From Bacillota bacterium (GTDB taxonomy: Bacteria > Bacillota > Clostridia > Oscillospirales > Acutalibacteraceae): 25,881 bases of DNA. The notes under the pieces are model-generated. The model was not told the origin of the DNA. It saw only the letters and a list, made by a program, of their open reading frames with translations, and made no database searches. Position numbers and translations under genes: made by a program. The stretch is from assembly GCA_023401495.1 (NCBI GenBank), contig JAEXDU010000121.1:1-25881 (forward strand), read 5' to 3'. Shown here piece after piece: positions 8,201-13,815 of the stretch. Every line of letters begins with the position of its first letter. Positions within the stretch are counted from its first letter, which is position 1.

Positions 8201-9944
8201 AGGTACCCGAACTCCCCGAGATGACGGTGACCGAAGCATAACTATTCTGAATCGTTACCGGGGCGGAAGCGCTTCCCCCGCTGACGCTGCCGATCAGGCC
8301 GCCGGTCTGGCCCGCCGCATTGGATACCGGCAGAGCGGAAAAGGAGGTCTTGATAGTGATCCCGTTCCCGTTTTTCGCCTGAACCGAGCCAATCAGCCCG
8401 CCGGTGGGGCGCTCCGCTCCCGGGCTGCCGCCGCGTCCTCCAGCAACAGAGCCGGCTCCCGCAGCGCTCTGATACACACCGCAGTTTTCTACCGCAACAC
8501 TGCCGTTATCGCTGCCGAGGCTGCCGATCAGCGCGCCGGACACCTGTTCCCCCGAGCCTTTCCAATCCACCAGGCGCAGGTTCTGAAAGTTCGCGGCAAC
8601 TGAGCAGGTGCCAAATATCCCCGCGGTTTGGCTTTGTACCTGAAAATTGCGCAGAGTATGAACGATCCCGTCGCTGTCCTTGCCGTCGATCGTCAGGCCG
8701 TTCTGTGTGGAAGCAGCCGTCAGGTCCACCGGCGGGAACAGCGTGGGCGCGGCATCTAGATGGGTGGATATGGGCATCATGGTGTTCTGGCGCACAGACC
8801 GCGTAAAATCGACGTCGGCCGTCTGCATGGCAGAGCCGGTGCCCATGGAGTAATACCGCAGATTGCTCAGATGGCGGACACGGAAAAACTCCACGCCCTT
8901 TTTATGAACGATTCCATCCGCCGTCACGTTTGTGTCATACTTCGCGGCAAACAGGCTGTTCACCGTACCGACCGCTGCATTCTGATACAGGCTTTCCCCG
9001 TTATAGGCGAGCGATACGCTCACAGTGATATTGTCGCCTGCCTTCAGTGACGGGAACAGCTTCAAAAAGGAGTTTCCGTCCGTCATGCTGTCCAGCAAAA
9101 CATGCAGCGTATAATCATTCCCGGTATTTACATCAGCATAGATACTGGATTTCCATTGATTGAATTCTGTGTCGGACTCAGAGTCGGATTTCACCGCGGA
9201 ATCACCGTCCGCGTTCCGCGTTACGGTAGTCCCGTGCTCATCCGTAAGACTGATGGAGGCCAGAACCTTTTCCGGGTGCCCGAGCGTCTCTCCCAGCTCT
9301 GGATAGACCAGCTTTAAATACAAATCCTCTCCGTTGACCAGCTCGAGCGTTTCGGGCAGATGTTGCGGCTCGTCCGGCCGCGACGACTCCGGAGATGAAG
9401 CGGTAAGACCGCCGTAATACCCGATGCCCAGCTTCGCGCGTACCTCCCGGTCATCGGTTCCTGTTAGTTGCTCCCGCAGATTTTTCACCGTATGGTGGTC
9501 GAGTGCGCTTTTGGAATAGTACACATCCGTCACGTCGCCGGAACGCGGATTCAGATACAGCACCGAGCCGCCGGGCAGTGTAGAGAACAGCGCGGATAAG
9601 CGGTCGAGCGAATCGCCTGTCGTTTCAGACGTTATGTAGTAAAGCGTTTTTATCACATCGCCCTGTGTGACTTCTTCCTCCTGAACAACACTGCTGTCAG
9701 CCGCAAGCTGCTGCAGGCCGCCGGAGGCCTTTTTGTCCGTCAGCTCATTCTGCGCCGCCAGAAAAATTTCGCGGGCTGTGCCGTCAAGCTCGGTGATCTG
9801 AAGGTTTTTCCAGCTTTGAACCAGATTAGGGGCCGCCAATGCCAGCAAAACAGAAATAATCGCCACAACCACCAGCAGTTCTGCGGTGGTAAATCCATAT
9901 CTGTTCAGTCTGTGTTTCACCATTGGCCGAAACATCCGATTCAT
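5256..9944 (-). CDS. Giant prepilin with GLUG-type beta-helix repeats (candidate pilus-tip adhesin)
   Basis: A 1562-residue protein, roughly ten times the usual pilin size. The start at 9942-9944 follows GGAGG by 12 bases. The frame is open to 10,019, but that stretch covers a leader hairpin and lacks a start signal. A basic leader ends at G17, cut before F-T-T-A-E (glutamate at +5), followed by a hydrophobic helix (LLVVVAIISVLLALAAPNLV). The mature body has two parts. Each holds a beta-rich region and then Gly/Ser-rich GLUG-like repeats (GGLIGSV, ASGFADQLTGGTVDSSY), and each ends with YYGDWP, near residue 726 and at the extreme C-terminus. There is no LPXTG. It is the first gene of the pilus operon, before the PilX-like and small prepilins, so I infer a filament-anchored, probably tip-located, adhesin. 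Start alternatives are ATGs 9 and 21 bases further in. Confidence 0.82.
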   Translation of the reverse strand: MNRMFRPMVKHRLNRYGFTTAELLVVVAIISVLLALAAPNLVQSWKNLQITELDGTAREIFLAAQNELTDKKASGGLQQLAADSSVVQEEEVTQGDVIKTLYYITSETTGDSLDRLSALFSTLPGGSVLYLNPRSGDVTDVYYSKSALDHHTVKNLREQLTGTDDREVRAKLGIGYYGGLTASSPESSRPDEPQHLPETLELVNGEDLYLKLVYPELGETLGHPEKVLASISLTDEHGTTVTRNADGDSAVKSDSESDTEFNQWKSSIYADVNTGNDYTLHVLLDSMTDGNSFLKLFPSLKAGDNITVSVSLAYNGESLYQNAAVGTVNSLFAAKYDTNVTADGIVHKKGVEFFRVRHLSNLRYYSMGTGSAMQTADVDFTRSVRQNTMMPISTHLDAAPTLFPPVDLTAASTQNGLTIDGKDSDGIVHTLRNFQVQSQTAGIFGTCSVAANFQNLRLVDWKGSGEQVSGALIGSLGSDNGSVAVENCGVYQSAAGAGSVAGGRGGSPGAERPTGGLIGSVQAKNGNGITIKTSFSALPVSNAAGQTGGLIGSVSGGSASAPVTIQNSYASVTVISGSSGTYSKTAGGLIGAVSGDTAIADSFSSADVAASEACGALVGLNTGTLTVASSYACSTVTTNGTVTYGPLVTSSGGVTYAGSSYLSQSGNSGAADAYGGSAPSGVTALEYDELAKDSAGNPIQNSAAKCHPYADSLQGSAYPFRMVTEGYYGDWPEKFTHATGKPPYSLCYYEKYTDNTWGFYGYDTNSTLADTLDYVNAKTIAQAGYGLLVPSGTGKPAAPHISWKSGATLGDKITISAIAQDLYPLPYAKSEMLNHDNQINIIIKDDQSGRDLYVNPLFAAAISFHELQFSEEQPGQLRTEEQLRDRKRISNGWYFKQTHHITVIQADTGGINNNATQSVYDGGGNTISGLRMPLFQDNNGVVKGVRLADVSISQSGNTAALIANKNTGSVVDCRLLSGSVTSTSASVAGLVWELNTGSISNCVVGSPDVQRSVTITSSGGFASGMVGTGGTGLSISGCRVIDTAILNSSGIAAGLMGWGSSKISACTIGADVAVTGGIAAGIAGTSSWGGAISGSAMLGTVTSLQDSGGAAGLVYTNSGGNISGSYSAGTITAQNGGNASGVIDTHGGGNVDHSYRTGPVVTSGSGTASGFVRVMSNGTVSDSHVEGTVTAGGSGNASGFADQLTGGTIGSSYVLGSVTAEGNGTVSGFLRVMSNGTVSGSHAEGAVMAQGGGSASGFADQLTGGTVDSSYHVGSVTAKGAGTAAGFVRTMSNSVITGSHTEGAVTAQGGGNASGFADTVTGGTLDSSYCFGPVLASGGGTASGFVRMLSGWTKFAGNFSAGNVTAQNGGIATGFADIIDGVRVESSYHTGAVSASGSSMASGFTRQLSNWGEISNSFTVGSAAAENGVSVGFVGDILSNNGRVTNCYAAVQLTGSGARWGFAPVPSINAANTCYWVRQFGGFNTDVDPSTNVDGRVASISFDTLRQLQTVAGGWNWDSGDLSWTMTTTPAQTHPVSGSLSGLAYPYPRIKGLEYYGDWPIG
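5580..6600 (-). repeat. Tandem 174-bp (58-residue) repeats in the giant prepilin gene
   Basis: Within the gene the same motif recurs every 174 bases: the segment coding ASGFAD appears near 5983, 6157 and 6331 at exact spacing. Each period encodes two 29-residue half-units that alternate. One half is of the type ASGFVR.MSNGTVS.SH.EG, and the other ASGFAD.LTGGT..SSY..G. About a dozen half-units can be counted, with the outer ones diverged. Such tracts can expand or contract by recombination, changing adhesin length. Confidence 0.8.
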
Positions 9945-9975
9945 CCACCGTCCAATCCTCCAAAATTCCCATTTA

Positions 9976-10008
9976 CAAAAGAAAGCCGCCGTTTCAAAAC
10001 GACAGCTT
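9976..10008 (-). terminator. Terminator-like hairpin in the leader of the pilus operon
   Basis: On the minus strand AAGCTGTCGTT and AACGGCGGCTT pair over 11 bp (two G-U wobbles) around a TTGA loop, followed at once by TCTTTTG. It lies about 30 bases upstream of the giant prepilin start and downstream of the promoter at 10,124-10,152. It would therefore act as a conditional terminator in the leader rather than end a gene. The U-run is short, so strength is uncertain. Confidence 0.55.
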
Positions 10009-10015
10009 CTTATAC

Positions 10016-10095
10016 GCAATCAATGCCTCTGCACCCGGGCAAAGTCAACCTTTGGGCAGTTGGCTGCGGTAATCTGCATCGGACAGGCACATCGC
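10016..10095 (-). promoter_or_regulatory. Structured 5' leader domain of the pilus operon (candidate riboswitch)
   Basis: The ends of this 80-base segment pair on the minus strand: GCGAT with ATTGC and GTGCC with GGCAT, separated by a 2-base bulge, closing a 10-bp stem. Inside are a CAAAG-GTTGA-CTTTG hairpin, complementary TGCA segments and competing CTGC/GCAG pairings. The terminator-like hairpin follows eight bases downstream. This layout (closed domain, then terminator, then first gene) is that of a riboswitch. I compared it from memory with the c-di-GMP-I and c-di-GMP-II cores and found neither, so the ligand, if any, is unknown. Confidence 0.45.
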
Positions 10096-10123
10096 TTCAA
10101 ACCACCATTTTGAATATGAAATT

Positions 10124-10152
10124 ATGCTATCATATTTTCCATTGTTTGACAA
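10124..10152 (-). promoter_or_regulatory. Putative sigma-A promoter of the pilus operon
   Basis: On the minus strand the -35 is TTGTCA (10,147-10,152) and the -10 is TAGCAT (10,124-10,129), with a 17-base spacer. A very A/T-rich tract follows upstream of the -35 (10,153-10,230) and could serve as an UP element. Transcription would start near 10,117, giving a leader of about 170 bases. Confidence 0.6.
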
Positions 10153-10362
10153 GGAAATTATTCTTATTTTTATGTTTGTTTTTCACAAAATATGGGATTT
10201 TATTCTATCTCAGAAATCTAATAAAACTGCGTTTTTTATGGCTTTGCAGAAAAAGATGTTTGATGTGATTGCTCAAAATTTCCATTTCGGCATCATGCCG
10301 TGAATTGACAAATGACGGCAGGAAAGCACTGCTCTTCTTTGCGGATTTTCACGATAATTCCA

Positions 10363-10406
10363 CAAAGAAAAACACTCCTGAAATCACATAGATTTCAGGA
10401 GTGTTT
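10363..10406 (-). terminator. Intrinsic terminator of the rtcB-prfH operon
   Basis: A perfect 16-bp stem (10,370-10,385 with 10,391-10,406) closes a 5-base loop. On the minus strand it is followed by TTTTTCTTT if the last stem bases are counted. It lies about 80 bases beyond the prfH stop and separates that operon from the pilus promoter. The plus strand lacks a U-run. Confidence 0.85.
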
Positions 10407-10487
10407 GAGAGCCAACGATCAACATTGAACTGACAACCGTTTGTTGTTGGTGCAGGCAGCTGCTTTAGAATCAATCCAACGGTAAGG

Positions 10488-11081
10488 TTATTTGATTCGT
10501 TTAAATTGCATCCCTTCGTATACCCGCACCGGATTCCCGCGCTGCAAACGGGTGTGTTCCAGCCGGTTAAGCGCTTTCACCTGCGCTTCTCCCGCTGCGT
10601 TTTGCAGCGAGATCGTTTCGCACAGACGGTTCAGCGCCAGCTTTTTGTTCATCTGCTGGCTTCTGGCCTGTGTAGACACCACCGCAAGCCCTGTCGGAAC
10701 ATAAATGACTCTCACGCCGGTTTCTACCTTGTTGACATTCTGCCCGCCCTTGCCGCCGGAGCGAAAGGTCTCAAACCTCACCAGGCTTTCATCGTAATGA
10801 AGAGGCTCTGTCTGCCCGCACAGGCTGACATCCAAAAACCAGTTTTTGCGTTTATGGTTTTTTCGGCAGGGACTTTGGCAAATCCACTGCACCGACCCCT
10901 CTAAAAAAGAAAGATCAATCCTGCTCTTGAGCCACACCGAGCGATAGCAGTCCGGGTGTTTGCCGGGGTGCTTTTCCAATACCGCTATATCCGGGAACTC
11001 CGCCATCAGGCTGCGCAGAAATTTTCCCACTGCCAGTTCACATTCTTCCGGGCCTTGCCCGGAGCTAAGCTGTAATTCCAT
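10488..11081 (-). CDS. prfH: Peptide chain release factor homologue PrfH
   Basis: PrfH is a release-factor paralogue proposed to act on ribosomes damaged in the decoding centre, hydrolysing the trapped peptidyl-tRNA so the 16S break can be sealed by a partner RtcB. The 197-residue protein carries the catalytic GGQ at residues 112-114 in RSGGKGGQNVNKVETGVRV, followed by the basic helix region (STQARSQQMNKKLALNRL) of class I factors. The N-terminal coiled domain and the stop-codon-reading (PxT/SPF) domain of RF1/RF2 are absent, as expected for PrfH; it is somewhat longer than the ~166-residue E. coli protein. The start follows rtcB by 12 bases with GGGGG upstream, so the two are one transcription unit, and a strong terminator lies downstream. 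An ArfB-type rescue factor is the alternative, but the rtcB partner favours PrfH. Confidence 0.9.
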   Translation of the reverse strand: MELQLSSGQGPEECELAVGKFLRSLMAEFPDIAVLEKHPGKHPDCYRSVWLKSRIDLSFLEGSVQWICQSPCRKNHKRKNWFLDVSLCGQTEPLHYDESLVRFETFRSGGKGGQNVNKVETGVRVIYVPTGLAVVSTQARSQQMNKKLALNRLCETISLQNAAGEAQVKALNRLEHTRLQRGNPVRVYEGMQFKRIK

Positions 11082-11093
11082 TCCGTTTCCCCC

Positions 11094-12164
11094 TTACCCT
11101 TTATAGGTGACAAGGGGCCGCAGAGTAGCGATGACCGTGCAAAGGCCATGTTCCACAAGGGCCGCAATCACATGCTCAATATTTTTGTACGCTTCCGGCG
11201 CTTCCTGATACAGCAGCTCGGTATCGTGGCAAACGGTACGCCCGCCCAGCTTCGACTGCCGGATGGTGTCCCGCTCGTATTTGTTCCTGATGCGGGATTT
11301 GCACAAAGATCGGGCCCATTTTCTCCCCGCTCCATGAGAAAGAGAACGGCCCGACAGAGAGGTATCTGCCGCAGGCAACACAAGGTACGTCAGGCTGCCG
11401 CGAGAACCGGGGATAACCACCGGGCCTTTCAGCGCACTGACTGCCCCTTTGCGGTGGATGAAATGGCCGTCCCGCAGTTCCACAAAGTTGTGGCAGCAGT
11501 CCAGCAGCGGCTTTACCTCTTGGGAATAGCCGACGTACCCCATCAGCTTTTCGGCTACCAAACGGCGGTTGCGCTCTGCCCATAAGAGGGCGTCGTCGTG
11601 CTTTGTCAGGTAATCTTGCGCCTGCCCGCTGTTCGCAGAAAGCCCACCGAAATCCGGAAACTCGCTGAGAATCCGCTGGCCGTACCCCCTCGAACCGCTG
11701 TGTATGAGCAGCAAAAGCTGATTCTTATTAATGCCAAGCTGCTGAAACGCATCCCCGTCCAGAATTTCATGCACCGTTTGAAACTCTGCGAAATGATTGC
11801 CGCCGCCAATGGTTCCCAGATCGTAGATGGGGCTTTCCTCCGGATAAGGGTTTTCGGTGGGCAAATCCTCCAAAGCCCGGATGTGGTTCAGCTTTGTGAC
11901 GAAACGCTCCTGCTTGAATTTCTTGAGGGCGCAGTTCGTCTCAAACAGGCCCATCCCACAGCCGATGTCGTTTCCGATCAGGTGGGGGTACAGAATCCCT
12001 TCCGTTTCCACCGCTATGCCGATCGGATTTTTCCCGGCATGCAGATCGGGGAGCCCCACTGCCCGCACGACACCGGGAAGCTTCGATACATCTTCCAACT
12101 GCCGGATCGCGGTGTGCTCCATCCAGCATTTTTCATTCTGAATCATGGTAAACAATTCGCTCAA
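11094..12164 (-). CDS. rtcB: RNA ligase RtcB (PrfH-associated type)
   Basis: RtcB joins 2',3'-cyclic-phosphate (or 3'-phosphate) and 5'-OH RNA ends using GTP and Mn2+. With PrfH as partner the proposed substrate is 16S rRNA cut near A1493. The 356 residues keep the metal and guanylation residues by motif: GNDIGCGMG (D66, C69), GGGNHFAE (H124), IHSGSRG (H155), CHNFVE (H225) and the GMP-accepting histidine in SLSHGAGR (H277). The protein is shorter than E. coli RtcB (~408 aa), in line with the PrfH-linked subgroup. I chose the TTG at 12,162-12,164 because AAGGAG lies six to seven bases upstream. The frame is open to an ATG at 12,254, but that extension spans a terminator hairpin and has no Shine-Dalgarno. 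It is first in the operon, driven by the promoter at 12,346-12,374. Confidence 0.92.
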   Translation of the reverse strand: MSELFTMIQNEKCWMEHTAIRQLEDVSKLPGVVRAVGLPDLHAGKNPIGIAVETEGILYPHLIGNDIGCGMGLFETNCALKKFKQERFVTKLNHIRALEDLPTENPYPEESPIYDLGTIGGGNHFAEFQTVHEILDGDAFQQLGINKNQLLLLIHSGSRGYGQRILSEFPDFGGLSANSGQAQDYLTKHDDALLWAERNRRLVAEKLMGYVGYSQEVKPLLDCCHNFVELRDGHFIHRKGAVSALKGPVVIPGSRGSLTYLVLPAADTSLSGRSLSHGAGRKWARSLCKSRIRNKYERDTIRQSKLGGRTVCHDTELLYQEAPEAYKNIEHVIAALVEHGLCTVIATLRPLVTYKG

Positions 12165-12205
12165 AATATTCTCCTTTTTGATCGTGAATCGGCTAAAAAG
12201 GGCGC

Positions 12206-12234
12206 AAAAATGCCGTGGCAGAATCACCACGGCA
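12206..12234 (-). terminator. Leader terminator (attenuator) upstream of rtcB
   Basis: On the minus strand TGCCGTGG and CCACGGCA form a perfect 8-bp stem around an 8-base loop, followed directly by TTTTT. It lies between the rtcB promoter and the rtcB start, about 40 bases before the latter. Just upstream, ACCACATGGC (12,249-12,258) can pair with GCCGTGGT of the left arm (8 bp with a 2-base bulge), which would break the terminator, so the leader can form two exclusive structures. Confidence 0.6.
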
Positions 12235-12265
12235 GAAAATACTTTTTTAGCCATGTGGTTGATTG

Positions 12266-12298
12266 CTATTCGATTTTACTTCCTCTCGTCGCCAACAT
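12266..12298 (-). CDS. Possible 10-residue leader peptide in the rtcB leader
   Basis: An ATG-initiated reading frame encodes MLATRGSKIE and stops with TAG. AAGGA lies nine bases upstream. It sits roughly 40 bases after the predicted transcription start and ends about eight bases before the antiterminator strand, where a ribosome could influence folding. TTGATTG occurs twice around its ribosome-binding site and could pair with CAATCAA just after the stop. Very short frames arise by chance, so this is a suggestion based on position only. Confidence 0.3.
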   Translation of the reverse strand: MLATRGSKIE

Positions 12299-12345
12299 AA
12301 CAATCAATCCTTTTTCAATCAATTTACGGAGAACCGTCGCTCATT

Positions 12346-12374
12346 ATTTTACAGTACCTGTTCCGATTTGTCAA
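12346..12374 (-). promoter_or_regulatory. Strong sigma-A promoter of rtcB-prfH
   Basis: Minus-strand TTGACA (12,369-12,374), a 17-base spacer and TAAAAT (12,346-12,351) make an almost perfect consensus promoter. Such strength, combined with a leader terminator, suggests that control occurs after initiation. No sigma-54 site or RtcR-type arrangement, as in E. coli rtcBA, is visible. Confidence 0.8.
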
Positions 12375-12405
12375 CCGGAATCGGAGGTATCGTTCAGATA
12401 CGTGT

Positions 12406-12645
12406 TTGCTATTAAGGAATGCACTCGAGCGCTGTATGCTTCAGTTTGCCTCCTATGATAAACAGACAGTATACGACGAGGAGAAAGGCTGTCATGTCTG
12501 TGAAATCTCTTATGACATCATGGAGGAAACCGAGCTGCTCATCCGCATTCTGTCCTTCGGCCCGGTGGTGGAAGTATTGGGACCGGAAAGAATGCGAAGA
12601 CAAATTCGGCAACGAATCGCGCGCCAAATGATACATATGGAATAA
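12406..12645 (+). pseudogene. C-terminal remnant of a WYL-domain transcription regulator
   Basis: About 75 residues remain, from RNALERCMLQFASYDKQ to LIRILSFGPVVEVLGPERMR plus a short tail. This matches the C-terminal extension of clostridial WYL/YafY-type regulators, which normally have ~300 residues with an N-terminal HTH. The HTH and the WYL core are gone; in-frame sequence further left (12,382-12,405) no longer looks homologous. The break lies only ~40 bases from the divergent rtcB promoter, so a regulator once read away from rtcB may have been deleted. There is no convincing start, though TTG at 12,406 is in frame; it is probably not expressed as a functional protein. Confidence 0.7.
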
Positions 12646-12673
12646 AGATCATGGTATCTCCGGCCGATAAGGT

Positions 12674-12973
12674 TCATAGCGAAAAATAAAACCCCGTACG
12701 CGAGCCTGTGTATCGGGGCAGATTTGATGCTTCACGGGAGTGAGTGATGAAGTTCCCTATCTTATCAAAAATCGTACTCTCTCCCTGAAAAAAGCCAAAG
12801 GCAACATACTGCACTCCGTTGATGACTTTGGAATGAACACTGAAATCTCCATTGCACAGAAACGGCATATTCTTGCTTCTTTCACGACAGTATGCAAAGA
12901 CAGAGGAAGAAAAGTGGCTGTTTATCGGCACTTTCTTTAAATCTGGCCTAACAATTTGCGATGCCGCTTTCAA
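12674..12973 (-). CDS. Unrecognised small ORF in the decayed island
   Basis: An open frame of 99 residues from a TTG with no well-placed Shine-Dalgarno; the frame stays open about 25 bases further upstream to a stop. The C-terminal half (NGDFSVHSKVINGVQYVAFGFFQGESTIFDKIGNFI, split here as a description of residues 41-76) has a protein-like composition and ends RYTGSRTGFYFSL. I do not recognise a family. The final codons form an imperfect CCCCG/CGGGG hairpin followed by a T-rich run, which could be coincidence or a terminator overlapping the end. Given its neighbours it may be the tail of a truncated mobile-element gene. Confidence 0.35.
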   Translation of the reverse strand: MKAASQIVRPDLKKVPINSHFSSSVFAYCRERSKNMPFLCNGDFSVHSKVINGVQYVAFGFFQGESTIFDKIGNFITHSREASNLPRYTGSRTGFYFSL

Positions 12974-13164
12974 ATCCTCTAACGGCGTTTCCGGGAGTTA
13001 TTCTGCCAAAGCAGCATAACTCCTTTAATCTGCGCAATATTCAACCCTGCTCTTTTAGGCAAGAATATGGGTATCTTCTTCTCAGTTTTTATAAAATTGT
13101 TGTTCTGATAGGTTATCATTCTTCTTGTTTACTCCTATCCGTTTACAAGACAAAGGATATGCCG

Positions 13165-13461
13165 TCATGACCTATGGGGGGTATCTGTTTCGCAGACAGC
13201 AGTAATTTCATAGGAATGATTCATCTGCCTGCCAGCACGAAAATTTTTGGTGACCACAATAAGTCTGCATCGGAAAGCGGCTTGATGAATTTGCCGAAGG
13301 AGCTGACTGCAATTCCACAAGCCGATGCGACGGTCTGCTTGCTTGGGCAGCGCCCGCTTTTCTTATTTCTGCATTTGCAGAGATAACAGTACACATAAAA
13401 TACAATCGGCGGAAACTTGTAATCAAACACCTGATTCTATACGACAAAAAAGCTTCCTCAT
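13165..13461 (-). pseudogene. Frameshifted replication-initiator-like HTH gene of an integrative element
   Basis: Three frames together give one protein. It begins MRKLFCRIES, continues in another frame as FDYKFPPIVFYVYCYL, CRNKKSGRC and SKQTVASACGIAVSSFGK, and then in a third as VVTKNFRAGRQMNHSYEI, ending at the TGA at 13,165-13,167. The central part resembles the winged-helix domain of RepA_N/replication-initiator-type proteins on clostridial conjugative elements. A lost base near 13,259 and a second indel near 13,432 break the frame. It is therefore inactive. It runs opposite to the resistance module and marks element ancestry of the region. Confidence 0.65.
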
Positions 13462-13503
13462 TTCATCTTGGCGAACACTCCTTTCCAATGAGAGAGAAGG
13501 CAT

Positions 13504-13542
13504 AAAAATACCCCTCACTTCTATTAAGGAAAAAGTGAGGGG
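13504..13542 (-). terminator. Hairpin with minus-strand T-run inside the island
   Basis: CCCCTCACTT (13,511-13,520) pairs perfectly with AAGTGAGGGG (13,533-13,542) over 10 bp around a 12-base loop. On the minus strand it is followed by TATTTTTAT. It looks like an intrinsic terminator for minus-strand transcription entering from the right, although no minus-strand gene remains there; it may be a leftover from the ancestral element. It also shields the replication-like pseudogene from the two-component promoter region. Confidence 0.5.
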
Positions 13543-13575
13543 TTGCACGGACTGATAAAGTTAAAATTTATTACC

Positions 13576-13604
13576 TTGATTCAATTCGGTTAAACGAATA
13601 CACT
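13576..13604 (+). promoter_or_regulatory. Possible promoter upstream of the two-component genes
   Basis: TTGATT (13,576-13,581), a 17-base spacer and TACACT (13,599-13,604) resemble a moderate sigma-A promoter. A second -10-like TATACT follows near 13,612. Either would transcribe the excisionase-like remnant and then the response regulator. Confidence 0.4.
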
Positions 13605-13635
13605 ATGCACATATACTTTAAAAGAATGTAGCAAA

Positions 13636-13815
13636 ATGAAATATACGACTGTACGGTAAGCAGCTGAAAAATGGAATATCACAGAGCGCTGGGTTCAGAT
13701 GCTCTGTGAGAAAAATAGAATCAAGGGTGCTGCTCGGTTCATCAGAGTATGGATGATTCCTAAAGAGATCATCAAGCCCATTGATGGCCGGAGAAAAGAT
13801 GGTGAACATAAATGA
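13636..13815 (+). pseudogene. Excisionase-like small HTH gene interrupted by a nonsense codon
   Basis: Sixty codons from ATG to TGA read MKYTTVR, then TAA at 13,657-13,659, then AAEKWNITERWVQMLCEKNR and IKGAARFIRVWMIPKEI to the end. This matches the short MerR/Xis-like HTH proteins of clostridial mobile elements, where the stop position is usually glutamate (GAA), so one G-to-T change explains it. The rest of the frame is intact. Its stop codon overlaps the response-regulator ATG (ATGA), so it was once the first gene of this operon. Loss is probably recent, since the remaining frame is undamaged. Confidence 0.75.

Noticed and set aside
9945..10019. N-terminal extension of the giant prepilin to an ATG at 10,019
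   Set aside because: The extension crosses the leader hairpin and T-run, has no Shine-Dalgarno, and would put 42 residues before the prepilin cleavage site.
10016..10095. Known c-di-GMP-I riboswitch upstream of the pilus genes
   Set aside because: The conserved core motifs that I remember for that class (GGGCAAACC, GACGCAAAGCC) are not present in the leader, so the class is not assigned.
12165..12254. Longer RtcB start at the ATG at 12,254
   Set aside because: No Shine-Dalgarno precedes it, family N-termini begin near the TTG at 12,164 that has AAGGAG, and the extra residues are encoded by the terminator hairpin.
11598..12458. 286-codon plus-strand frame opposite rtcB
   Set aside because: Antisense to the conserved catalytic core of RtcB; no domain is visible.
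12674..12720. Minus-strand terminator CCCCG/CGGGG with TTTTATTTTT
   Set aside because: The stem is interrupted and lies inside the last codons of the small ORF, so it cannot be told from coding sequence; mentioned only with that ORF.
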